From positions 1-6,795 of the forward strand of contig JBICHM010000123.1 of NCBI GenBank assembly GCA_043101835.1: a DNA stretch of 6,795 nucleotides. Direction: 5' to 3'. The DNA comes from JBICHM01 sp043101835 (lineage in GTDB: Bacteria > Planctomycetota > Phycisphaerae > Phycisphaerales > UBA1924). The stretch's first letter is position 1, and the number at the start of each line of letters is the position of its first letter. The position numbers and the translations under genes were made by a program. Below the pieces are notes generated by a model. The model searched no databases, was not told the DNA's origin, and was given only the letters and a program-made list of their open reading frames with translations. Below, piece by piece: positions 1 to 4,759 of this stretch.

Positions 1-409
1 TGCCCCAGACCGTCAGCGCGATCGCGCCCACGGCATAGACAATGTGCAGGGCTCGCGCGATCGGCTTGCGCCCGATCAGCAGTCCGCCGGTGACAATCAG
101 GAACACGGCCCACGCGAGCCCGGAGATCTGCGCCGCCTGGGCCGACGCCGGCGGGTTCATCATCACATCGGGGAACCCACCCTGCATCTGGTTCTGCGCC
201 GACTGCATGAACTTGCGCATCAGCGCCGGACCGCCGACCGCGAGCACGCCGCAGAACAGCCCGAGCGCCCCCCACGCGATCGAAATGATCCCGACCGGTT
301 TCGTCCAGCCCGGAAGTTCAATGAAGGGATCGTCACCCTCCCACGCCGCCGACGGATCGATGAAGACATCGTCGTCGTTGCGTCCGCTGTCGTACGGCTG
401 GTTGCTCAT
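1..409 (-). CDS. Hypothetical small membrane protein, 3' end beyond the window
   Basis: I do not recognise this protein. The frame opens at an ATG (409) and stays open for 136 codons to the window edge, so the C-terminus is missing. The first 37 or so residues are polar and acidic (runs such as NDDD and EGDD), followed by hydrophobic stretches at about residues 38-60, 96-113 and 118 to the edge, which I read as two or three membrane segments. The loop between the first two (about 61-95) is rich in Met, Gln, Asn and Pro. An acidic N-terminus followed by short helices suggests an inner-membrane protein with a cytoplasmic tail; this is inference. A G-run lies just 5' of the ATG and may serve as the ribosome binding site. 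An in-frame ATG at 421 would add four residues (MGGD). The gene follows pheS by 66 bases on the same strand and could be co-transcribed. Coding is supported by the continuous frame and the segregated hydrophobic pattern, not by homology. Confidence 0.7.
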   Translation of the reverse strand, partial: MSNQPYDSGRNDDDVFIDPSAAWEGDDPFIELPGWTKPVGIISIAWGALGLFCGVLAVGGPALMRKFMQSAQNQMQGGFPDVMMNPPASAQAAQISGLAWAVFLIVTGGLLIGRKPIARALHIVYAVGAIALTVWG

Positions 410-475
410 GTCGCCCCCCATCGGTTCGCCCCGTCGCGGTCGTGTGCGGCGTCCGGCGGCGCGGATTTCAGATCA

Positions 476-1486
476 TCACAGCTGTTCGAGGAACCGCACA
501 TCGTTCTCGAAGAGCATGCGGATGTCGGGGATCGCGTACCGCCCCATCGCGATGCGCTCGATGCCGAAGCCGAAGGCCCAGCCGGTCCACTCCTCGGGGT
601 CGTAGCCGACGGCCTCGAAGACGGCGGGGTCCACCATGCCGCAGCCGCCGAGTTCGACCCACTGGGCCGGCTTGTCGGGGCGCAGGCGGATCTTCATGTA
701 GAACTCCGCGCTCGGCTCGGTGAAGGGGAAGTAGCTGGGCACGAGCCGGATCTCCGCCTCGCTGCCGAAATACGCGCGCGCGAACTGGTACAGCGTCGTC
801 TTCAGGCTCGCCATCGTGACGCCCCGATCGACGTACAGCCCTTCCAGCTGGTGGAACATGAACGAGTGCGTCGCGTCCACCGTGTCCGGCCGGTAGACGC
901 GCCCCGGCGCGATGATCTTCAGCGGTGGCTTGCGCGTCTCCATCATGCGGATCTGCACGGTGCTCGTCTGCGAGCGCAGCATGCGCGGGCGCGCGGTCGC
1001 CGCCGGATCGTCCACATAGAAGTTGTCGATCGGCTCCCGCGCGGGATGGTCCGCCGGGATGTTCAGCTTGACGAAGTTGTGGTCGTCGTCCTCGAGCTCC
1101 GGCCCGCTGACCGTCTCGAATCCCATGCGCCCGAAGACGTCGCCCAGCTCGTCGATCACGCGGCTGATGACATGGCGTTTGCCCATCGCCAGCGCCGAGC
1201 CCGGCTCGGTCATGTCGATCGCCGGTCCGCGTGGGCGCGACCCGCCGCCGAGCGAGCCCTTTCTCGCCTCGAAGGCCGCCTCGACCGCCTGCTTCACCTC
1301 GTTGAGGCGCTTCCCGAAGGCGGGCTTCTGCTCCTTCGGGACCTCCTTCAGCAGCGCCGCGGCGTTCTTCACCCGGCCCTGGGAGCCGATGAACTCGATG
1401 CGCCACGCCTCCAGGGCGTCGGCCGTCGTCGCGCCCTCCAGGCCGGCCATCGCGTCGCGTTCGATCTCATCGAGGCGTTCGAGCAT
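476..1486 (-). CDS. pheS: Phenylalanine--tRNA ligase alpha subunit
   Basis: Catalytic alpha chain of the class II phenylalanyl-tRNA synthetase, which with PheT forms an alpha2beta2 cytoplasmic enzyme that charges tRNA-Phe. With the ATG at 1486 it is 336 residues, close to the 327 of E. coli PheS. An N-terminal coiled-coil region (about 1-85) precedes the catalytic core. The core shows the LRSQTSTVQIR stretch (about 171-181), motif 2 around RVYR and FMFHQLEG (about 196-216), the SYFPFTEPSAE segment, the GGCGMV stretch and motif 3 GFGIERIAMGRY (about 306-317), ending FENDVRFLEQL like the family. The WAFGFG stretch retains the Ala that lines the Phe pocket. The frame also contains TTG (1510) and GTG (1507) starts, but neither has a ribosome binding site and both lie in the tail of the upstream hairpin, whereas GGAGGA precedes the ATG by 10 bases. 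No pheT follows: the next gene is an unrelated membrane protein. Identity is very secure; the start is likely. Confidence 0.96.
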   Translation of the reverse strand: MLERLDEIERDAMAGLEGATTADALEAWRIEFIGSQGRVKNAAALLKEVPKEQKPAFGKRLNEVKQAVEAAFEARKGSLGGGSRPRGPAIDMTEPGSALAMGKRHVISRVIDELGDVFGRMGFETVSGPELEDDDHNFVKLNIPADHPAREPIDNFYVDDPAATARPRMLRSQTSTVQIRMMETRKPPLKIIAPGRVYRPDTVDATHSFMFHQLEGLYVDRGVTMASLKTTLYQFARAYFGSEAEIRLVPSYFPFTEPSAEFYMKIRLRPDKPAQWVELGGCGMVDPAVFEAVGYDPEEWTGWAFGFGIERIAMGRYAIPDIRMLFENDVRFLEQL

Positions 1487-1496
1487 TCCTGAATCG

Positions 1497-1502
1497 TCCT
1501 CC
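1497..1502 (-). promoter_or_regulatory. Shine-Dalgarno site that decides the pheS start
   Basis: The minus strand reads GGAGGA here, 10 bases upstream of the ATG at 1486. The alternative TTG (1510) and GTG (1507) codons in the same frame have no purine-rich element before them. This favours the ATG, which also gives a protein of family-typical length. Confidence 0.6.
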
Positions 1503-1515
1503 GTCACCAAACAAT

Positions 1516-1545
1516 AACGGCCGGCGCATCACTGCGCCGGCCGTT
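1516..1545 (-). terminator. Intrinsic terminator-like hairpin after rplQ
   Basis: A perfect 13-bp inverted repeat (arms AACGGCCGGCGCA and TGCGCCGGCCGTT) encloses a 4-base loop. In the minus-strand transcript the 3' arm is followed by ATTGTTTGG, a modest T-rich run. It lies 23 bases beyond the rplQ stop, so it is well placed to end the ribosomal-protein transcript. It also ends only 29 bases before the pheS ATG. Therefore it either terminates most transcripts before pheS or forms part of the pheS leader if a promoter lies within rplQ. The symmetry would allow a hairpin in either direction, but the T-rich side fits minus-strand transcription. Confidence 0.75.
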
Positions 1546-1568
1546 GGAAGTGTCGTCAGAATGCCGGA

Positions 1569-2171
1569 TCAGGCGTCGGCCTTGGCCTCTGCCTCACCAC
1601 CGGCGTCGGCCGCCTCCGCCGCGGCGGGCGCCTCGGCCTTCGGCGCCGACTTGGGCGCAGCGCCCTTCAGCGCGTTCTTCGCGAACGCCGTGCGACCGTC
1701 GGCGATGCGCCGGCGGTTGCTGACGCGCCCGCTGATCTCCGGGCCGTCCTCATCGCCGACCAGCTGCAGGATGCACAGCTCGGCGTTGTCGCCGACCCGC
1801 TTCTTCCCGAGCTTGACGATGCGGGTGTACCCGCCCGGACGATCGCTGAAGCGCGGCGCGACCTCTTCGAAGAGGTGCTTGACCAGCTTCGGGCCCTTGC
1901 GGAGTTCGCCGTAGCGGTTGCGCTCCACGCGGCTCTCGTCGTCGGCCATCACGCGATCGCGTAGACGGCTGATGACAAGGCGACGCGAGTGCAGATCCCC
2001 ACGCTTGGCGAGGGTGATCAGCTTCTCGGCGAAAGGCTGGACAGCCTTGGCCTTGGGGATCGTGGTCGTGATCTGGCCGTGCTCGAAGAGACCGGCGGCG
2101 AGGTTGCGCAGGGTGGACCTGCGGTGGGCCTCTGTCCGGCCGAGCTTGTGACCTGCCTTGCGGTGACGCAT
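1569..2171 (-). CDS. rplQ: Large-subunit ribosomal protein bL17, extended form
   Basis: L17 binds 23S rRNA near the peptide exit tunnel side of the 50S subunit. The N-terminus MRHRKAGHKLGRT, the TTTIPKAKAV and LITLAKRGDL stretches, and FEEVAPRFSDRPGGYTRIVKLGKKRVGDNA are the family signature. At 200 residues it is much longer than the 127 of E. coli L17. The extra length lies in two places: an insertion of about 20 charged residues (about 73-95, containing DDESRVERNRYGELRKG) between the RD and KLVKHLF segments, and a C-terminal extension from about residue 140 that ends in an Ala/Glu/Lys-rich, probably disordered tail (about 165-200). The start ATG has GGAG 8 bases upstream. It follows rpoA by 76 bases, the usual order at the end of the alpha operon. 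The reading frame is intact and the insertion lies between conserved segments, so it looks like a lineage-specific elaboration and not an error. Confidence 0.97.
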   Translation of the reverse strand: MRHRKAGHKLGRTEAHRRSTLRNLAAGLFEHGQITTTIPKAKAVQPFAEKLITLAKRGDLHSRRLVISRLRDRVMADDESRVERNRYGELRKGPKLVKHLFEEVAPRFSDRPGGYTRIVKLGKKRVGDNAELCILQLVGDEDGPEISGRVSNRRRIADGRTAFAKNALKGAAPKSAPKAEAPAAAEAADAGGEAEAKADA

Positions 2172-2247
2172 CGCTGAAACTCCGTGGCGAACCGGAGAGT
2201 GTACCGGAGCCGGGGCCGCCCGAAAAGGGCGTGCCCGGCGGGAAGGG

Positions 2248-3258
2248 TCAGGAGGAAAGGGACGCGGGCGAATAGCCCTCGGGAAGCTCCATGCCCAGGT
2301 CCAGCCCCAGATCGGCGAGCTTGCGCTTCACCTCGCGGAGGCTGGTCCGGCCAAAGGAGCGGACCTTGAGCAGGTCGCTCTCGTCGCGGCTGACGAGGTC
2401 GGCGACCGTGTTGATCTTCGCGGACTCGAGGCAGTTGCTCGCGCGAACCGACAGCTCGAGGTCGTTGATGGGCATGTTCAGCTTGCGGATCAGCTCGTCG
2501 TCCACGCTGGCGGCGGCCGCGGCTTCCTCGCTCACACGCTCCGTGCCCATCTCGGTGAACTGCACGAACGGGTTCAGATGCTTGCGGAGGATCTTCGCCG
2601 CCTCGACGACGGCCATCTCCGGGCCCACCGTGCCGTTGGTCCACACCTCGAGCACGAGCTTGTCGTAGTCGGTCTTCTGGCCGACGCGCGCGTCCTCGGT
2701 CTTGTAGCGGACGCGCTGGACGGGGCTGTAGATCGCGTCCATCGGGATGACGCCGATCTCCTGCTCCTCCTCGTTCTCGTACTGCTCGCTGGCGGGCACG
2801 TAGCCCCGGCCCTTCTGGACCGTCAGCTCGCACTCGAAGTCGACCTCCTCGGTGAGGGTCGCGATCACGAGATCCTTGTTGAGGATCGTGACCGACGGAT
2901 CGGCCTCGATCAGCTCGGCGGTCACCTCGCCGGGGCCGGTGGCCGCCAGGCGCATGGTGCGGGGCTCGTCGCCCTCGAGCTTCACGATGAGGTTCTTCAG
3001 GTTCAGGACGATCTGGACCACATCCTCCATGACGCCCGGGAGCGACGAAAACTCGTGCTCGGCGCCGTGGATCTTCACGCCGGTGACGGCCGCGCCCTCG
3101 AGGCTCGAGAGCAGCACGCGCCGCAGGCTGTTGCCGACGGTCGTGCCGAAGCCGCGCTCGAAGGGCTCGACGATGAAGCGCGCGAACGTGGGGCTCGCGC
3201 TCTTGGGGTCGATCTGGATGCGGGAAGGAAGCTCAAGTCCTCGCCAGCGGATGCGCAT
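2248..3258 (-). CDS. rpoA: DNA-directed RNA polymerase subunit alpha
   Basis: Alpha dimerises to scaffold assembly of the RNA polymerase core, and its C-terminal domain contacts UP-element DNA and activators. The 336 residues match the family (329 in E. coli). The N-terminal domain (about 1-238) contains the dimerisation stretch TTVGNSLRRVLLSSLEG and the LPGVMEDVVQIVLNLK segment; a flexible linker (about 239-258, Glu/Ala-rich) leads to the C-terminal domain (about 259-325). There the DNA-contact residues equivalent to E. coli R265, N268, C269, L270, G296, S299 and E302 are present (R272, N275, C276, L277, G303, S306, E309), but the K298 position is Thr305. The sigma-contact acidic pair (D266, E268) is kept. 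The N-terminus MRIRWRGLELPS resembles planctomycete alpha subunits as I recall them. The ATG is preceded by a strong GAGGAG with 7-base spacing. It follows rpsK after an unusually wide 159-base gap with no rpsD. Confidence 0.98.
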   Translation of the reverse strand: MRIRWRGLELPSRIQIDPKSASPTFARFIVEPFERGFGTTVGNSLRRVLLSSLEGAAVTGVKIHGAEHEFSSLPGVMEDVVQIVLNLKNLIVKLEGDEPRTMRLAATGPGEVTAELIEADPSVTILNKDLVIATLTEEVDFECELTVQKGRGYVPASEQYENEEEQEIGVIPMDAIYSPVQRVRYKTEDARVGQKTDYDKLVLEVWTNGTVGPEMAVVEAAKILRKHLNPFVQFTEMGTERVSEEAAAAASVDDELIRKLNMPINDLELSVRASNCLESAKINTVADLVSRDESDLLKVRSFGRTSLREVKRKLADLGLDLGMELPEGYSPASLSS

Positions 3259-3265
3259 GGAGAGA

Positions 3266-3271
3266 CTCCTC
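3266..3271 (-). promoter_or_regulatory. Strong Shine-Dalgarno site of rpoA
   Basis: The minus strand reads GAGGAG 7 bases upstream of the rpoA ATG. It is among the clearest ribosome binding sites in the window and fixes the start at 3258. I saw no convincing -35/-10 pair between it and the hairpins further upstream. Confidence 0.7.
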
Positions 3272-3330
3272 GTGTGACCGGCAGGGCCGTGATTGGTGAT
3301 GCACGACTCCGGCGGGGTATCGGCGACGGC

Positions 3331-3348
3331 CGGGGCCTGCCGGCCCCG
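3331..3348 (-). other. G+C-rich hairpin in the rpsK-rpoA spacer (rpoA leader)
   Basis: Arms CGGGGCC and GGCCCCG (7 bp) enclose a 4-base loop. Flanking GAC (3325-3327) and GTC (3348-3350) could extend it in an alternative fold with a bulge. No T-rich run follows on the minus strand, so it does not look like a terminator. It could be a leader structure for rpoA-rplQ translation or mRNA processing; no function can be assigned from the sequence alone. Confidence 0.4.
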
Positions 3349-3383
3349 TCCCGGCGACGCCTGCTGTCCCGCCGGAAGAAACG

Positions 3384-3403
3384 CGCCCCGGAGGTCCGGG
3401 GCG
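3384..3403 (-). terminator. Terminator-like hairpin downstream of rpsK
   Basis: A perfect inverted repeat (arms CGCCCCGGA and TCCGGGGCG) with a 2-base centre lies 14 bases after the rpsK stop; in RNA the innermost pairs would open to give a workable loop. On the minus strand the 3' arm is followed by CGTTTCTTCC, a short T-rich stretch. It could partly terminate transcription after rpsK and lower rpoA-rplQ expression relative to the upstream genes, or mark an RNA processing point. The T run is interrupted, so full termination is uncertain. Confidence 0.5.
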
Positions 3404-3417
3404 TGGAGATCGATCTG

Positions 3418-3795
3418 TCAGACGCGCCGCTTCTTGCGCGGGCGGCAGCCGTTGTGCGGGATGGGCGTGTGGTCCTCGACCGCCGTCACGCGCAGGCCGG
3501 CGGAGGCAATGCCGTTCACGGCCGCCTCGCGACCCGGACCGGGGCCCTTGATGCGGACCTCGACCTCGACCATCCCCATCTTGCGCGCCTTGTCGGCCGC
3601 GGACTCGCCAGCGCGCGTCGCCGCGTACGGCGTCGCCTTGCGGGCGCCCTTGAACTCCATCGTGCCGGCCGACGCCCACGCCACGGCCTCGCCGTTCGTG
3701 TCGGTGATCGTCACGATGGTGTTGTTGAACGACGCCTTCACATGGGCGACGCCCTTGACGACGTTCTTGCGGATCTTCTTGGTCTTCTTGGCCAT
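3418..3795 (-). CDS. rpsK: Small-subunit ribosomal protein uS11
   Basis: S11 sits in the platform of the 30S subunit and helps shape the mRNA exit region. The 125 residues match the family (129 in E. coli). Visible landmarks are the basic N-terminus MAKKTKKIRKNVVKG, the SFNNTIVTITD stretch (about 22-32), GAR-KATPYAAT (about 50-60), the GPGPGRE turn (84-90) and the C-terminal TPIPHNGCRPRKKRRV. The Asn115-Gly116 pair in that tail corresponds to the Asn-Gly that is converted to isoaspartate in E. coli S11. The ATG has AGGA 5 bases upstream. It follows rpsM by 83 bases. In many bacteria rpsD would come next; here there is a non-coding gap and then rpoA. Confidence 0.98.
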   Translation of the reverse strand: MAKKTKKIRKNVVKGVAHVKASFNNTIVTITDTNGEAVAWASAGTMEFKGARKATPYAATRAGESAADKARKMGMVEVEVRIKGPGPGREAAVNGIASAGLRVTAVEDHTPIPHNGCRPRKKRRV

Positions 3796-3878
3796 CTGTG
3801 TCCTGCGCTCCCGCCGGGCATGATCACGCCCGCTGCACGCGCCTCAAACTGTGGTTCAGTCCAGCGACGCGCCGGAGA

Positions 3879-4259
3879 TTACTTGCCCTTGACGCCCTTC
3901 GTGCCGGCGACGGTCTTCTTGCGACCCTTGCGGGTGCGTGCGTTGCAACGCGTGCGCTGCCCGCGTGTGGGCAGGCCGCGACGGTGCCGGTCGCCCCGGT
4001 AGGACTTCACGTCCTTCAGACGCTGGATGTTCTGCGACACCTGGCGACGCAGGGCGCCCTCGACGAGGAACCCGGCGTCGATGACGCCGTTGATCGCGGA
4101 GACCTCCTGATCGGTGAGGTCGCGCGTCTTCGTCTCGGGGTTGATCCCGCACTGCTCGAGGATGTCGTCGGCGAACTTGGGACCGATGCCGTAGACGTAC
4201 CGGAGTGCGTACCGGATCTTCTTCGTCTCGGGGAGGTCAACGCCTGCGATGCGCGCCAT
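3879..4259 (-). CDS. rpsM: Small-subunit ribosomal protein uS13
   Basis: S13 lies in the head of the 30S subunit and forms intersubunit bridges with the 50S subunit, and its tail reaches toward the P-site tRNA. The 126 residues contain MARIAGVDLP at the N-terminus, the helix-turn region YVYGIGPKFADDIL (about 22-34), the YRGDRHRRGLPTRGQRT motif (about 87-103) and the basic tail NARTRKGRKKTVAG. Length is near the family norm (118 in E. coli) with a few extra C-terminal residues (TKGVKGK). The ATG is preceded by GGAG at 9 bases. The 94-base spacer to rpmJ holds two hairpins that may be a regulatory leader. Confidence 0.98.
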   Translation of the reverse strand: MARIAGVDLPETKKIRYALRYVYGIGPKFADDILEQCGINPETKTRDLTDQEVSAINGVIDAGFLVEGALRRQVSQNIQRLKDVKSYRGDRHRRGLPTRGQRTRCNARTRKGRKKTVAGTKGVKGK

Positions 4260-4276
4260 ATCCGTCTGCTCCGTCC

Positions 4277-4293
4277 GGGCGGGGTCGCCGCCC
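4277..4293 (-). other. Hairpin in the rpsM leader, near the ribosome binding site
   Basis: Arms GGGCGG and CCGCCC (6 bp) enclose a 5-base loop. It sits 4 bases upstream of the GGAG element of rpsM, so it could influence ribosome access. In this G+C-rich background a 6-bp stem may arise by chance. Confidence 0.3.
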
Positions 4294-4299
4294 TCAGAT

Positions 4300-4322
4300 C
4301 CGCCGCGCCATCAGGCCGGCGG
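4300..4322 (-). other. Second hairpin in the rpmJ-rpsM spacer
   Basis: Outer arms CCGCC and GGCGG, a small asymmetric interior loop and an inner GCC/GGC stem close a 4-base loop (TGAT on the minus strand). No T-rich run follows, so it is unlikely to be a terminator. Together with the hairpin at 4277-4293 it makes a structured leader for rpsM. Confidence 0.3.
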
Positions 4323-4353
4323 GGTGTGTGCTTCTACTCGCTCCGCGCGTGCG

Positions 4354-4470
4354 TCAGCCCTGCACCTGCTTGTGCTTGGGGTTGCTCTTGCAGATCACCC
4401 GGACCTTACCCTTGCGCCGGACGACCTTGCAGCCGCTGCAGATCCGCTTCACGCTCGATCGAACCTTCAT
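4354..4470 (-). CDS. rpmJ: Large-subunit ribosomal protein bL36, zinc-binding form
   Basis: L36 is the smallest 50S protein and stabilises 23S rRNA folding. The frame runs from an ATG at 4470 to a TGA and gives 38 residues, the standard length. It begins MKVRSSVKRICSGCKVVRRK and ends NPKHKQVQG. The four zinc ligands of the cysteine-containing form are present: Cys11, Cys14, Cys27 and His33. This marks it as the zinc-type L36 and not the zinc-free paralog that some bacteria make under zinc starvation. It lies 20 bases after infA, the conserved order. The upstream region has only a weak GGGTG element 6 bases from the start and a GAGG at 12 bases. Confidence 0.97.
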   Translation of the reverse strand: MKVRSSVKRICSGCKVVRRKGKVRVICKSNPKHKQVQG

Positions 4471-4490
4471 CTGATTCACCCGCCTCTATG

Positions 4491-4709
4491 TCAGTGCCGG
4501 TAGACGATCCTGGCCTTCGTCAGGTCGTACGGGCTGAGCTCCACCGTGATCCGATCGCCGGGCAGGATGCGGATGTAGTGCTTGCGCATCTTTCCAGACA
4601 CGTACGCCAGCACCTCGTGGTCATTCGGCAGACGCACGCGGAACATCGCGTTCGGCAGCGCCTCGACGACCTCCGCTTCAAGCGTCAGCTTGTCATCCTG
4701 CTTCGGCAT
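4491..4709 (-). CDS. infA: Translation initiation factor IF-1
   Basis: IF-1 occupies the ribosomal A site during initiation and assists IF-2 and IF-3. The 72 residues equal the E. coli length and form a single S1-like OB fold. Family landmarks are LEAEVVEALPNAMFRVRLPN (about 10-29), the invariant SGKMRKHYIRILPGD (about 38-52) and the C-terminal VELSPYDLTKARIVYRH. The frame stays open upstream to 4823, but the ATG at 4709 gives the correct N-terminus (MPKQDDKL) and has a GGAGG element 4 bases upstream, so the longer reading is rejected. It lies 50 bases after map and 20 bases before rpmJ, the standard neighbourhood. Confidence 0.98.
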   Translation of the reverse strand: MPKQDDKLTLEAEVVEALPNAMFRVRLPNDHEVLAYVSGKMRKHYIRILPGDRITVELSPYDLTKARIVYRH

Positions 4710-4713
4710 AGAT

Positions 4714-4718
4714 CCTCC
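4714..4718 (-). promoter_or_regulatory. Shine-Dalgarno site that decides the infA start
   Basis: The minus strand reads GGAGG followed by ATCT and then the ATG at 4709. It rules out the longer in-frame opening upstream, which would overlap the end of map and add residues not found in IF-1. Confidence 0.7.
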
Positions 4719-4719
4719 G

Positions 4720-4738
4720 CCGGGCCACGAGCGCCCGG
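4720..4738 (-). other. Hairpin in the map-infA spacer
   Basis: Arms CCGGGC and GCCCGG (6 bp) enclose a 7-base loop, one base upstream of the infA GGAGG element. It has no T-rich tail, so it is not a terminator. It might keep the ribosome binding site exposed or stabilise the processed mRNA; chance is also possible at this base composition. Confidence 0.3.
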
Positions 4739-4759
4739 TCCTGCCTTCTTCCCGCCGGC

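Noticed and set aside
468..1406. A 312-codon minus-strand frame overlapping pheS in another phase
   Set aside because: The pheS frame carries the full synthetase signature; this one gives only Arg/Ala/Gly-rich noise.
44..1492. A 482-codon open frame on the plus strand opposite pheS
   Set aside because: It is antisense to a clearly identified pheS and to the membrane-protein gene; its product is Arg/His/Ala/Asp-rich low-complexity sequence with no family motif, as expected from the shadow of a G+C-rich gene.
1497..1510. A T-box or similar riboswitch before pheS
   Set aside because: The gap from rplQ is only 82 bases and is mostly one simple hairpin; there is no room for the conserved T-box elements.
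2198..2226. A possible promoter in the rpoA-rplQ gap (TACACT as a -10 on the minus strand)
   Set aside because: The -10 matches only four of six positions and the element 17 bases upstream (TTTTCG) is a poor -35. It is not enough to claim a promoter.
3816..3831. A short hairpin in the rpsM-rpsK spacer (GGGC and GCCC arms)
   Set aside because: The stem is only 6 bp with a wobble pair and no T-rich tail, which is likely by chance in this base composition.
2578..4002. A 474-codon open frame on the plus strand opposite rpoA and rpsK
   Set aside because: It runs across two well-supported genes and their non-coding gap on the other strand, and its Leu/Asp/Arg-rich product reflects codon bias of the real genes.
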